In this document: positions 1 to 11,110 of the stretch, one piece after another
Position numbering within the stretch: the first letter of the stretch is position 1
Layout of the letters: the number at the start of each line of letters is the position of its first letter
Source: Phallusia fumigata
Lineage: Eukaryota > Chordata > Ascidiacea > Phlebobranchia > Ascidiidae
Length of the DNA: 20,895 nucleotides
Reading direction: 5' to 3'
Assembly (NCBI GenBank): GCA_008931825.1
Contig: QXVZ01004985.1
Coordinates: forward strand, 1 to 20,895
Position numbers and translations under genes: made by a program
Notes under the pieces: generated by a model
The model's input: the letters and a program-made list of their open reading frames with translations, nothing else
What the model was told of the DNA's origin: nothing
Database searches by the model: none

Positions 1-272
1 CATTTTGACACAATGCGAAGAAAATAGACCTGATGCGTACTGTTTTTAATAAACCTTCTTGCTCTCTAATACACTGATCGAAATTATTTTACGATTTGGG
101 TGTGTATCATACACTTCCTATCATAGCCGTTTTCAAGTTTGTCTTGCCAAAATCTTCACTATACTGCAAAAACGCCAAACGTGGTTGGTATTATTTCATT
201 ATCTCGCCTCATGTATTTTAGGGCGTTCCAGACACACTTTTATACATAACAGGCAGGACAACTTTACACTTT
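1..272. other. Left flank, no gene recognised
   Basis: AT-rich sequence ahead of the duplicated block. Open frames here are short and resemble no family I know. The only signal is a possible plus-strand poly(A) site, listed separately. This stretch is not repeated before the second copy of the block: the bases before 20069 are an ARID1 exon instead. Confidence 0.5.
48..108 (+). terminator. Possible poly(A) signal of a plus-strand gene lying left of the window
   Basis: A canonical AATAAA lies at 48-53 and a GT-rich stretch (gggtgtgtatc) follows at about 98-108, a workable distance for a cleavage-stimulating downstream element. The transcript it would end lies outside the window. AATAAA is common by chance in AT-rich DNA, so this is weak. 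Confidence 0.25.
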
Positions 273-339
273 ACATGATTCATATCCACACAGCTGACAG
301 ACAACACCCGTAAAACTCACACAAAGCAGTAAAACGGGC

Positions 340-780
340 TAATTTGATCGCAGGGAAGCGAGGAGGCCGTCAGTCGGCCGATTAACCTGCGAAAAGCCCG
401 GGTGAAAAGCGCTAAGATTACGAAATCGCCGAGTCGCGACAGTGTTTACACAAGAACACAACCATTACAAAAGCTTCGTATTTAGTTAGTCGTCGCGCGC
501 TAAAGCGTTGCTCGGTCGATGCGGGCCGGTCCTGTGGGGGGCAGGTGGGGCCGCGAACAACTATGACGTCACAAACACAATGGAACGAGCGCAGCGAACG
601 GAACGTGGGAAAGCGACGGTTTTTGGCACAATTTCGTATTTGATTGCAGTGAAATCGCACTTGCATTGTAAGCAGATGATGCATGAAGCTTAGGTTTCGT
701 CTGTGCTGAGCAGCGGTTTTGTTTACGAGCCAAATGGCGATATGACCAGCATTAAATAAACAGCGATCAAACAGCACTAT
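340..780. promoter_or_regulatory. CpG-rich promoter-like segment (copy 1)
   Basis: CpG dinucleotides are dense (for example cgtcgcgcgc near 490, and ggccgcgaac near 549), in contrast with the AT-rich surroundings. It contains a full palindromic CRE and an ATGGCG word at 734-739 like the YY1-type motifs found near many start sites. Neither transcription direction nor a linked coding exon can be fixed. An open frame on the minus strand (418-777) crosses it but resembles no protein and has no splice support. Promoter is an inference from composition and motifs. Confidence 0.4.
564..571. promoter_or_regulatory. Full CRE palindrome TGACGTCA
   Basis: The eight bases TGACGTCA form the complete CREB/ATF consensus, inside the CpG-rich block. 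The same site occurs at 20361-20368 in the second copy. Binding is not shown by sequence alone. Confidence 0.45.
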
Positions 781-1098
781 TATAGCATATTATTTTATAA
801 CGAACCAGCTAAATGCCGAAATAATGTGGATCCAATTTAGAGCTTAATTTTAAATCTTCTTAAAATAAGATTTGGCGATTTTTTTGCAATTTACACCTGG
901 TAAATATTTTCAACATATTGGACACTTATTGAAAACTTAAGGTAAAACATTTATGAAAACCTGTCCAACACAAAACGTTTCCACATCTAAACTAAAAAAA
1001 GGTAAGGTTATCTGTCTATTTTACGAGTATGTCTAGCTTTTACAGGGAACCAAACAAGCGTCGATTCACGTCAGAAGCTGCCCTTAGCAAACACGTTT

Positions 1099-2869
1099 CC
1101 CTCAGCACTCGGCCATGAATCCGAACAGAACACAAACCACTCTTAGACATCACAACTCCTGGCAACTGAACTTGGAAGTGCAGTCGTTAATCTTTACCAG
1201 TGGGACACGGTAAGGTTATTGACAATGCTAACACACAAAGCGGAGGGAACGGCCTTTTGACAGCTCTCCAGCACGACAGGAGCTCTTGACTGAACCAGAC
1301 AAAACAGGTCCCTTTATCTGGTTTAACTTTCTCATTACCGGGGTTGTGTTATTCATGAGTTGCTGGTCTGTGCTGTATGATGAAAACAACGACTGTATGT
1401 CTAACCCGAACGCAATAACGTTGCTGGTTGTGGCTAAATGTTGCGAAATACCTACATGTGCGAGATGTACATAAACAATGTTAAAATAGGTTTACGCGAT
1501 TCTGCAAAATTCGTCGGTTATAGGAAATGTTTGGTATTCGAAACCAACAATGGAAAACCACAGACAGAAAAACACCTACAGAAGTTTATGCAAAAACCAT
1601 TAAAAATACCATATCCGACTTTATTTAGAAAAAGAAACTCAAAACTAAACATTAAAGGCATATGTTCCTTACCAACAACAATAAGCCTGTGTTTCAACAA
1701 ATAACTGAACAAAAACAATAAAAGACCTCTCCTCGAAAGCCAATGTTTATAATCTATTAAACCTTGGGCGATCAACAAACTGTGTACTTTTCGCACGCCG
1801 TTATCGCTCAAATTGCAAGCCACCAAAGCTGATGTTTGCCAGTCGTAATGAAGTTACGTTCCTAGTGAGCCCACTCCGCTATACGCTGCGACTATCAGTG
1901 CACCGAGGCTAAACCAACACCAGCCAGCTATTCGGGCGCCTGATAACAGCTCCAAGGCTGATATCACTGAATTGTCTGTGTTTACATGCCGTGCGCCACC
2001 TGATCATTACTGACGACCTAATTAGAGATGGATTATCAGAAATAAATCCACGATTACAGTTTTTCCAACATCGGTTTCTCGCACGTTAAAACAACCACCT
2101 TATAAGGTCTATTTTTAGTTCCAATATCGACACAACGGTTGGGGGCGTTGCACTTGACGTACACAGTGTGCAAACATGAGCCGGTGTGCATATCAGGCCT
2201 TCTGACGTTTCTGTTTATTCCTGCCTCGCCAGTTTATCGCGCAGTGTATTTTTACGACCCTTTAATAGCTCTGTAGACACTGGCTTTGTGTTCCGGGGAA
2301 AATATATTTTACACTAAACCTAATACACTTCGGAAAATAGGTAAGACTGAAGCCATGCGCCAAGGTTAGGAATATATGTTGCTCCCTTTCATGGCAGAGT
2401 AAGTTGACTGAAAGATATTTTTACTTTTCTTCACTCGGATTCTATCTTAGTTCTACCGATACTGAACTAACTGCGTCTATTTATTTTTAGGTCCAGCATC
2501 CAACCTTGCCTCATATCTGTAAACATGTAAGCAATCAAAAAGCGATCGACACCCCCACAACCTAACGCAGAAAACTTAAGAGGCCTTCTATACATTGTAT
2601 AAAATAACACTCTCTAACCATTTAATAACTTAAAGCTGTCATGTGTGAAGTCGAAAGCATGTCAGTCATAGCCAACACCCGATTAACTGGCTGTGGGTTA
2701 ATACAAACACAGACTCCACAAGTTCCTCATATTGATGAGCAGCTAGCCAAAAAAAGTAAAACTCGAGAAAAAGTCAAAAACATCCACAATACAACCAACC
2801 CTCCTTTCATTGTAAGTGAACCTAGCGAGCACCCAGGCAGTCTGTTTTTGAGCGGGAGTGAAGACACAT
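1099..2869. other. Anonymous AT-rich stretch, no gene recognised
   Basis: Short open frames occur, but none shows family motifs, splice-consistent joins or codon-like structure. The word GCGCCACCT at 1991-1999 recurs at 14562-14570 and resembles part of a CTCF core, but alone it is not enough to call. I see nothing else that I can support. Confidence 0.5.
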
Positions 2870-3120
2870 TTGTTTGTCGGCCGACGCACGAGCGCGTCAA
2901 TATTTAACTATTGTATGTTAAGCGATGACGCGACATCGGGCGTCGGGAAATTTAAACGGAAATTGGAATCGACGACGCGCTACGAGGTGAAGGGCTCGGT
3001 CCGAAAATTTGCACAAGATTATTACAAAAAGTGATGAAGTGTTGAAGGTGTGGTTTCTGAGAATTAAATTGATTTGGCGCTGAAGGAAAGATGGCGATAT
3101 ATCAACATCTTCAAACATGT
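2870..3120. promoter_or_regulatory. CpG-rich patch with ATGGCGATAT word
   Basis: Bases 2875-3005 are CpG-dense (ggccgacgcacgagcgcgtc, then repeated gacgcg words) within AT-rich DNA. ATGGCGATAT at 3091-3100 is also present at 734-743 in the duplicated block. The ATG opens only a short frame (about 16 codons). A promoter or 5' exon of an unplaced transcript is possible, but no gene can be attached. Confidence 0.3.
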
Positions 3121-5257
3121 TCTATATTCAAACCAAATTAACACCGTAACCCCGTCGACAAGGCGCCGGAATTCACCTCAACAGAAACTGGACACTTGAC
3201 ACATAAATAACAAAACGCACATACAGAATTTTCTCAAGTAAACAAGAAAAAATACTGTTTCGAAATCTCGAAAACTATGTTGTTTTTTCAATCACAGTTG
3301 TATTTTACCTTACCCATTCTTGCTTTGCTGCTACCATCTAAAAAAGCAAATTAAAATCTGACCGCTGATCATTTTAGCTCATATTTTCACAGGGGCCTCC
3401 TGGGCAGTTCTCAGGTGGTAGTTTATGTGTCAAGCGCACGCTATTGCCGCCACTTCTCCACAAGGTTTTTAACCAAATCACGTCCTCACTTTACCTCACA
3501 TGCGACTCCCAGCCCCCCAGCAGAGCTAACACATCCGGCTATGTTGATACAAACTCCTCGCCAACAACTTTCATAGCTTGGTAAATAAGCTCAACTCGAT
3601 GTAGTGCTTGCCCTTCTACCAGCGCTAGTGACGAGCTTGGCCACACAATAGCTAGTTTCAACGTGGAGGGCCTCTCCACTGCGGGTTAATTAGACCCACG
3701 GACGAATTCGAAGTCGTCATAAAGTTACGACAAATTACATGCTTCTGCACTTGGTGAGTATAAGTCTGGGAATACTGAATTCAAATGGAGAATTCGGCAA
3801 ACGTTGGCTTTCAGATTTGAAGCCACTATACCGGAAGGGTGGTTGTCAAAACTAAATTTACACATACGGTAAGATATAGTATTGGACAGACGCCAAACAG
3901 TGCGCAGCAAAAACTAACTGTACTGCCGATTGAGAGGCCGACGGTAAGTAAACTGTTGGTAATTTAACTCAATAAGAAGTTACCAGCCAGCAAAACATGT
4001 TTTACGTTTCGACAAACGCTGTTATCATTATCAGGAATGCTAAATTGCCGTCCTGTCTACATCTGACAAACAAACACCAGCAAGACTCTGCTGACATTTA
4101 CAGTTAAACACGAAATATGTGTTGCATTTTTGCTACATTGAACCTGAATATTATAACTAGCCAAAGGAGCGACTAACGCCTACTCTGGTAATGCACTGAC
4201 AGTAAAATCTACACACGGCGTTATGAAATCGACTTGCTCTGTCAGTAATGGCGCCCCGATGTCTCTTCATCTATTGTTATTGCGTAATCCAGTAATTGGG
4301 AGCAAAACGGTGCAGTAATCGCTCCAATCCAGTAATCCAGCGTCAACTGGGACTGCGAAATCGCCAAATACAATCGCTTAAAAGTGCATTAGACATTTTG
4401 CAAAGGCCCACACCGTCAATACTTTTCCTATACGGTTTGATAGGATCAGCCCTCACACAACCACTTGTGGTTCTAGCTGTGGTGTAAAGCTGGGGCGCGT
4501 ATAACCGTGCCCTTTACTTTTGCTCCTTATAACGTTCCAACATCGCGCAACTTTTTCCGATCTAGTGATTGTTTTTGTGTCGCTGTGTTTTCTTTCACCA
4601 AGCGAAATAAACCCAACTGTGAAAACGTTATTCAACACTGTTAAAAATGCACGATTTATAAGCATCTTGTTATTATACACTGATGATGACAACAACGATT
4701 GTGGAAACGTTTGCAGGACAATATATTCACCGTATACAGGTTTTCTGGCAGTTATGTTTTCAACTAAACTGTTTAAAAACATGTAATAAACCTCTTCAGA
4801 GCGACATAAAAAATGTGTTTAAAATTCCACCGCGCTAAACTCCTACGCAGTCCCTTACGACGATTCAAAGTGAAGTAAGCGCAACATGAAATGTACATGC
4901 ACGTGTAATCAGCTACACGGAAAAGGTTTACTTTAGAGCTCGTCTCTTACCGCGTAACGCAAAGTTGAATACCACAAGAAGCGGAAACCGCCCATACACG
5001 GAACACTAGATCAATAGTTAATGATACAACGCAACTGGTCGTGAGTCAGTGGCGTGAATAAATAGGGAAGGGCAATTAACGGGAGGAATTCGACACCGTG
5101 ATTGGATAATCGCAACACACGATGGGGTTACAGTGAATAAACCATGCGCACAGTTAAGTGGGGTTAAAATTGGCGGACGCTCGACGCTATGCAAAGTCAG
5201 GTTACATATTGGTGTTTTTTTTAATTTTCGTTTTGTTTCCTGTGGGTTCACCGAGGG
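3121..5257. other. Anonymous stretch, no gene recognised
   Basis: AT-rich with short open frames on both strands, none recognisable. It contains a small cluster of TAATC-type words near 4285-4338, listed separately. No tRNA, clear splice-linked exon or transposon ends were seen. Confidence 0.45.
4285..4338. promoter_or_regulatory. Cluster of K50-homeodomain-like TAATCC words
   Basis: TAATCC occurs at 4285-4290 and 4333-4338, and TAATCG at 4316-4321, all in the same orientation and embedded in repeated CAGTAAT words. TAATCC (GGATTA) is the core bound by Otx/Goosecoid/Pitx-class homeodomains. The local repetition could equally be a small degenerate tandem repeat. Confidence 0.25.
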
Positions 5258-5342
5258 TTAAAAATTACCACGCACAACTTGAGATCCCCATCTGCCATGT
5301 GTGCAATTTTGAAGAGATTTAAACAACTTTTTCTTGGTCAAA
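5258..5342 (+). repeat. Dispersed repeat copy A (about 85 bp)
   Basis: It aligns without gaps to 19000-19084 in the same orientation at roughly three-quarters identity by eye. A shared core covers CATGTRTGCAATTTTGAAGA and a preceding GGATCCC-like word. Two diverged copies in 20 kb suggest a member of a moderately abundant interspersed family. No terminal inverted repeats or target-site duplications are evident, so the class is unknown. Confidence 0.65.
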
Positions 5343-6060
5343 CGGGACAAGCTAGTGTATTGTGAATTACTGCAGCTCTAGTATTCTGAAAAACTGTGTG
5401 TTGGGTTCACTTCTGACATTTGCTTTACGAAATTTGTTTAAACTGCTAACTGGTTGATATCTTAATCAACCTGCGTTTCATAGGCGGTAAAAACGAAGGA
5501 TTTGCAACATCTGATGCAATGTTGTAAACGGCCACAATTCTAGATCGATGGTTTTTGATCAAACTAATCGACATCATAGGGACTTCAAACCACGGTTAAC
5601 AATTTGTTCTCAAGACAAATCGATTAAGAACTTGTATAAACCTTGGGACGAAATCAAGTCTCTAAATGCAGTGAGAAACCCCAACGGTTGTTGGAGGTGG
5701 GTCGTATCCTGTTTCAAACCGGGAAATGCTGTCAGGTATTTGCCTTGAAATAAACGTGTCGACAATTTGTAGTGATAATTTGTTCCACTACTTTCCAATC
5801 CATTGCACCAGACTGCGCGTAATAACGTACAATATTTACTGGCAATTGCAGTACGCCATTCTGCACAAACACGACAAGTACCACAGTTCAAAACTAAACA
5901 CAAAGTTTGGGTCTGGGGCAACTACGTCATCAGATCAGTCTCTCCCAAAAGGGGATCGAACTGTAATCACAAGCTTTTTCACCATGTCTCTATGCGCGGC
6001 GATACACTTACGTTTGTAAGTACTCGTTAAACCTGGGAAGCAACAGTTAATCTGAAAGCA
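5343..6060. other. Anonymous stretch, no gene recognised
   Basis: Overlapping open frames on both strands between 5548 and 6030 look like chance openings and match no known family. A GTAAGT word at 6016-6021 could be a plus-strand donor, and ACTTAC at 6006-6011 a minus-strand donor, but no partner acceptor or protein supports either. Confidence 0.4.
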
Positions 6061-6100
6061 TCAATTTTAAGGCCAATTGCCAGAACCTAAATTCTTGTCA

Positions 6101-6220
6101 AAAGGTCATGACCTTTGCTGTCAACAATACAAACTGACTTGAGACAGATCAACTGATTAAGACCAACACATTTCCGCCTTGGACAAGCACACACTTGACC
6201 TTCCACGGCCCACTGACCTT
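6101..6220. promoter_or_regulatory. Nuclear-receptor-type element cluster with perfect palindrome
   Basis: Bases 6101-6116 form a perfect 16-bp palindrome containing AGGTCATGACCT, two AGGTCA half-sites facing each other with no spacer, the classical TREpal arrangement. TGACCTT half-sites follow at 6196-6202 and 6214-6220. TGACCTT read on the minus strand is AAGGTCA, the extended half-site favoured by monomeric receptors such as ERR and NR5A. Regulatory function is inferred from motif identity only; no adjacent gene is recognised. Confidence 0.4.
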
Positions 6221-7500
6221 GTCATGTGCTTGGCGTACCGTTTTGACATTACCCGCTGCTGAGCTTAGGAAAATATTCAACGTTGAAATTAAATCACGTT
6301 AACGCAGTCGGGTATTGGATCAGCGTGCTTCCTGGCATAAAAACGTAATTTCACGGTGAAAAACTATGTAAAGCAAGGTTGTATGTGGAATCACTAAGCC
6401 AACAGTCACGCTTGTGGAACTCAACAGGATCGACTCCCCGCTACAGGGATAGTCACACAATGAGAATCCAACTTCATAATTTAGCTAAACACAACAGTTC
6501 ATACTAGTAGTTAAAGGTTTTGTTACACACTCAAAAACTAAAACTAAATCTAGGAAACTTCGGTATATCGGAACACATATTAACAAGCTTTACAAAAACA
6601 AAAGAAAACATCTGATGACCTGGAATTCGTATCAAAAGCGAACACGTACAGTATATTACCTTTTCTCTTATTTACCTCTTTGATATACAACACTTATTGG
6701 TTTCCTGTAAGCTTTTATAAGGCTATCCACGCGTCAATGCAAATATTTTGCAAAGCAGCTGCAATGCTCTTTCGACATGACGCACCGACGTGTTGGTCCC
6801 ACGCTGAGGAAGTCGGTAAACTCGTGCGGTGAAAACGTAATGTTTCGAAGGTTGAAAGTTCGCCCGAAAGTGTTGGCACGAGATAAGCAAAATGAATGTT
6901 ATGTTACACATGTTAACTTTTAACTTTACTTATTAGCTTAAGGTTAAATTTAAATCCGCCTGCCTCTGTCGAAGCATTATGAACTTTAAAAATTCACGAT
7001 TTTTTATGTCATAAGTACTTTGACTTGAACGTTTCGACATTTTGGTTTGTCACACAAATTCTATTTTGAACTTAATGACCCCAAAGTGAATGACTATACA
7101 AGACTTATTTTTTTTTTTGTTTTTATTCATTTGTCATGATCGTCGAGGCTATTGCATTGCGGAAACAATCGCAAAATCTGGTACAACGGCCCATAATCAT
7201 TTATTTATGAAAACGAAAGCTATGGGATGTGGCTTGCGCAGATAAACGAAAGTCCATGATTGTCAGAGAGCAGATGCCGTCAGCCACTACACAGCCGAGG
7301 ATATTTTACGCCGATACGGGACTACGAAGCACTATGAAATATTCACAAGTTTATTCTAAACCATACATAACGTATGAGCAGAAAAGCTTGCTGCCTGGCA
7401 GGTCAAATCTTGTGTGTTTTTAAGCTATGCGTTGGCATGTTAAAAAGTGCTTGAACACCCAACAAAAACGAAACTCACGGAGGGGAGAGGATCAATTGAA
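6221..7500. other. Anonymous AT-rich stretch, no gene recognised
   Basis: Contains an 11-base T run at 7108-7118 and short open frames without recognisable motifs. I see nothing else. Confidence 0.45.
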
Positions 7501-7870
7501 CTCCCTTTTAGTTTAACATTAAAATCAAAACAACCCCATCTTGCCGCGAGAAATACCAAACGTGCTTTGCTGTAAACCATCGCATGAAAGTTCCCATGAG
7601 AATTACAGCGACGACATTAAAACCACCGATCACATCAATAACAGGGAAGCACCTTAGCTTGGGATGCGGCCTTATGTACCCAAAGGTCATCAGTTGGTTC
7701 ATCTTAAGCCTATCAGCCGTATGCCCTAACATGATGGCTCTCTGGCAACGAAGCTGTAAACCTATAAAATCGGTGTCAGATTCCGAGATAAGACCAGGAT
7801 TGAACGAAACCGCCACAAACGCGTTAGCAACGTTGATGGCTGCGGTTTATGCCTGATTTAAAGTTGTGAT
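7501..7870. other. Segment open on both strands, identity unknown
   Basis: This 370-bp stretch is richer in GC than its flanks and stays open on the plus strand (7584-7856, ATG to TGA, 90 codons) and on the minus strand (7508-7816, 102 codons). The minus reading contains a hydrophobic run near VVAVILMGTF; the plus reading contains ISWFILSLSAV. Neither resembles a protein I can name. It could be a decayed mobile-element fragment, a lone exon, or a chance opening. Composition unlike its neighbours is the only reason to list it. Confidence 0.3.
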
Positions 7871-7893
7871 TAAGATTCTTGTCTAAAGAATTT

Positions 7894-7914
7894 GCAACCG
7901 CCTTAATCGGTTGC
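7894..7914. repeat. Short hairpin (7-bp perfect stem)
   Basis: GCAACCG at 7894-7900 pairs with CGGTTGC at 7908-7914 across a 7-base loop. It lies just after the open segment ending near 7860. In animal nuclear DNA this has no assigned role, and a stem of this size is expected by chance in 20 kb. Confidence 0.3.
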
Positions 7915-8930
7915 CTATTTTAGGACGCGATGTATTTGGTAAAAGATATTTAGCAAGCGCCACTACCAAAAACTAACTAGGAAAACAATGTATAGCTGCT
8001 AACCAAGCCCAGAACATAAAACAAAAATTCTGCTTACAACCAAATAAACACTATCGCCTATACAATGTCCACGCGAGCATCGTTCATGTCAAACGCAGCC
8101 ACACAAACCCTACGTCTACTTTCGCTACCTATGTACTATGTCAGAATTTTTGATAAACAACAAACAGTTATCTCCCATTTCCGCTAATGATTGGGAGCTA
8201 ACAGAAAATATTGCCAAGGCGATTGTGAACAAAAGTTCTTGGATCACTTCCTTCTTTTAACGCCTATTTTTGACACACTGTAAACCGCAATCCTGTTTCA
8301 TTGACTGGACCTTCTTACCCGGGCAAGTTACCCGTTTATTGCCGTGCACATTTTGACATGAGTTTCCAGGCGGCAATCGCGATTGTTTCGCGCTGATGCA
8401 TTATTTAACGTCGACATGCAGACGATCACGTGACACACTGCTCAAGCACGCCATCTGGCGGTCATAAAAACAGCCGGCAATGGTGTTTACCTGCTTGTCA
8501 TCCAATCACAAAGATTAGGAAAAAGTTAATATTTCTTCAAGTTTTCTAAATATTGGCCAGTTACTAAAAAATCTTACCAATTCTGTGTATGAGTGGCTGT
8601 GTAAATAGAGAATTCGTCAATAAATAGACACTATTAAAGTTACCCTACTCTAATTTATTATCGACTATGGTACTTAAAAAAACGTACCAACAGAAGAAAA
8701 TAATGTGCTTCTTAGTTGGCTATAGGTTAGAGTGGTATTAACTTTGTAAAAATCGATGAAATAATTTAAAAACCGATGGTCCTGACTCCTGAGATCAAAA
8801 GAAGGATTTCACGTGGAAACCCGACGATAGAGGGGATCAATACAAATCTGCCGAACCAAATTTTGTTTAGAAGCTTCACTGCTTGTGGTGACATTCGAAC
8901 AATCTCCACACACATCGAGCTCACTATAAG
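7915..8930. other. Noncoding stretch, no gene recognised
   Basis: No exon can be supported. A moderately GC-rich part (about 8310-8480) holds an E-box and a CTCF-like site, listed separately. Confidence 0.45.
8425..8461. promoter_or_regulatory. E-box TCACGTGA and CTCF-like core
   Basis: ATCACGTGAC at 8425-8434 contains the palindromic E-box CACGTG in the flank context bound by MITF/TFE and Myc/USF-class factors. CGCCATCTGGCGG at 8449-8461 differs at one position from the reverse complement of the metazoan CTCF core (YGCCMYCTRSTGG), and is itself a near palindrome. Whether CTCF acts this way in the source organism is not known to me. Confidence 0.25.
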
Positions 8931-9260
8931 CGGTGCTGCGCTTCAATGAAGCCCAAACAACGTGACACCACGTCTGGGTTAAACGGAGACGGCGCTACTA
9001 CCCCCCCTTATCTCCTTTTCTCTCCATCCATCTCTCCCGTTGTTTGTCAGGCGAGCACTTTCAGCTCCCCGACATAATCGCTGCAGCGAAGTCGCGCCGA
9101 AAACGAACCGTAAACAGCAGATGGGTTTTCTCGATACACGTTTGTCTTTTCGTGTTTCTTTCAGCGCGCAGTCGCAAAGCCTGGCGATGACTCGACGCTT
9201 TCAAGACGATTTGAACAACGGCAAAAATGACGACAAGTGGTGACCACGTCATTCTTTCGG
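8931..9260. promoter_or_regulatory. CpG-rich patch with pyrimidine tract
   Basis: CpG density rises sharply, with CGTGAC/ACGTCA half-CRE words at both ends (cgtgacaccacgtc near 8960; gaccacgtcattc and gtgacgtg near 9242-9266). Bases 9001-9038 are almost pure pyrimidine on the plus strand, reminiscent of pyrimidine-initiator promoters. Open frames on both strands (9040-9252) are a by-product of low stop-codon density and resemble no family. It could be a promoter or 5' UTR of an unidentified transcript. Confidence 0.3.
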
Positions 9261-10970
9261 TGACGTGTAATCAGAATTTTAAACATCAACAATTAAAGTT
9301 TTTTTTTTAGATCTATGTAAATCAAATTTAAAGTTGACATTACAATCTGGAGAAAGTCAAACATGAGTTAACAGTGCACCACTCCTTCGCGGGCAAAGTT
9401 ATCGCTCCACTGCCATCTTCATTGCAAGAAGTTATCAATAAGACCGTTGTCTTTAATTTAATGTTCATCGCCATAGAACCAGTGCTGTTATGTAAAGTCA
9501 ACATATCCAAGCCCTTAAACGCGTTGACTGAGTGAAAAGCTTGTGGTGTATTTAATCGATAAGAAGCGGAGCTTTTGAGAGAGTGAAGTTCATTGTCAGG
9601 ACCAAACTGATATTGATAAATCTGTGTTGTGTTGAAGGAAAATACTACACACAATAACGTCCCTGCACGCCCATAAACTAGATATATATGAAAATAGATT
9701 CGTACCCAGGATCAAACACAAAATCCAAAGGTAAAATGTTAAACGGTGTAACTAAAGACGTAAGAAAAAGTTTGACTGCAAAGTTATTACAACAAATGGT
9801 TCTAATGCAAAAACACAGGTGTTTTCATGCAGTTTGCGGTCTAGCAAAGTTCTCGTGGTTTTCGCTGAGCTTAACAAACCGTGGCCATCGCACATAAATA
9901 AACTGTACGCATGTCAAACCCGCCCAGTCTAACTACGTTCAACATTGGTTGGTCGGACAGTGGTGATTTTTCAACTGGACAGACGGGCAAACAACAAGGG
10001 TTTGATTGGCACATTCCTAACGAGTCTAAACGTCTAAACTTCCAGGCTGCTTGGTACGAAGATGCGCAGTTTATGGGGAGTTGGTGATGGCAGCAAAGAT
10101 AGCGCTGCTTAAGGTCTGTCTCCATTTAGTTTTCGTTGCAAGTTTCCGGGCAAAAAGATTATTAAAACTCAAAAACCTAAAAAAATTAACAACCAATTTA
10201 ATTTATACCCGACATAGAACAGTGTTTTAGGGTGACGTTTTTAAAGCCACCCGATATGCACATGTTGGACGTATGCGAGGACAAATGGTTTGGGAAAATC
10301 AATGCTTCCATTATTATCGCAACAATGATCCTGTCACAATTTAAGTAAGTTTTTAAAGGTGGTTTGCAGCTTGCTTTTTGTTTGAGTGTTTTTTTCAAAA
10401 CTGCAATGTTTCATCGCCTTTTTTCTTGCGTGTGAGTTGCAATTGCTGACGCTTTTGTGTTGGTGCAGATGAGTGCGTTGAGGGTGCAGTGAAAGTGGCT
10501 CCGATTTTATACTTTTAATCCTTTAATGATTTTTTACATTTGATACCTTGACATTATTTATATATGTTACATATTGTTTAGAACTGATGATGCCATTTGT
10601 TTGGCGAAATCGATTTTATTATTCGCAATAAGAAATACACAGACAGATTTGAGTGTGCTGTAAGCTTTAGCTCTATTACAATTTATATCGTTTACACTTT
10701 GTTAAAATTTATCCTTATCATATGCCATTTATTAAACTTTAAGACAGGTCAGGTGCCCAGTGACCACAAAAAACTCTGTCAAGACACTGCATCCACAACT
10801 TTGGACCGAAACCTATTTGTCAAAAAGTGCATTCTAATTCATTTAACCCAAACACTTACAGAATCGTGGCAGTTGGAATCCACAAAGCATTCAATGGACA
10901 CAGGGGAAATGAAAACAAAAGCGATTGTTAAACCGGTTCGATACTAATCTAATTCCGCAGTTCCATCTCA
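9261..10970. other. Anonymous AT-rich stretch, no gene recognised
   Basis: A minus-strand frame at 9340-9654 (104 codons, true stop) has balanced composition but no recognisable motif and no obvious splice partner. Other frames are shorter or biased. Nothing further can be supported. Confidence 0.4.
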
Positions 10971-10979
10971 ATTCAACTT

Positions 10980-11110
10980 AACAGACGTGACACTATGGCT
11001 ATTGTGACGTCACTATCACGACGGCGAAACATGGCGAAGATACCCGATATCCACTCGAGTATGGATGGAAGTTTGAAGCGTCGCTCCATCACAATGCAAA
11101 GGTTTGGTTT
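10980..11110 (+). promoter_or_regulatory. CRE and ATGGCG element, possible start-site region
   Basis: A full TGACGTCA lies at 11005-11012, followed 22 bases later by an ATGGCG word (11032-11037) preceded by GAAAC, a fair initiation context. The frame MAKIPDIHSSMDGSLKRRS runs about 28 codons to a stop. CpG is locally enriched. The arrangement is typical of a short first exon, but no donor or downstream exon was identified and the peptide is not recognised. Confidence 0.25.

Larger units (their letters stand above)
273..1098. repeat. 826-bp block, copy 1 of a terminal direct duplication
   Basis: Every stretch I compared with 20070-20895 is the same, at a constant offset of 19,797 bases. The left edge is sharp: base 273 pairs with 20070, immediately after the N. 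The right edge is set only by the end of the window, so the true length may be greater. This copy continues naturally into 1099 onward. The first 500 bases are CpG-rich and the rest is AT-rich. No coding exon is recognised inside. Identity this high in a presumably polymorphic animal suggests an assembly origin rather than an old duplication. Confidence 0.95.

Noticed and set aside
418..777. 119-codon minus-strand frame in the duplicated block
   Set aside because: It lies in CpG-rich promoter-like DNA, shows no domain or splice support, and its reappearance at 20215-20574 only reflects the duplication.
5945..5975. tRNA B-box-like GTTCGATCCCC on the minus strand
   Set aside because: No matching A box or acceptor-stem pairing at the right distance.
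9340..9654. 104-codon minus-strand frame as a gene
   Set aside because: No recognisable motif, no splice partners and no codon evidence; it is mentioned only inside the anonymous stretch.
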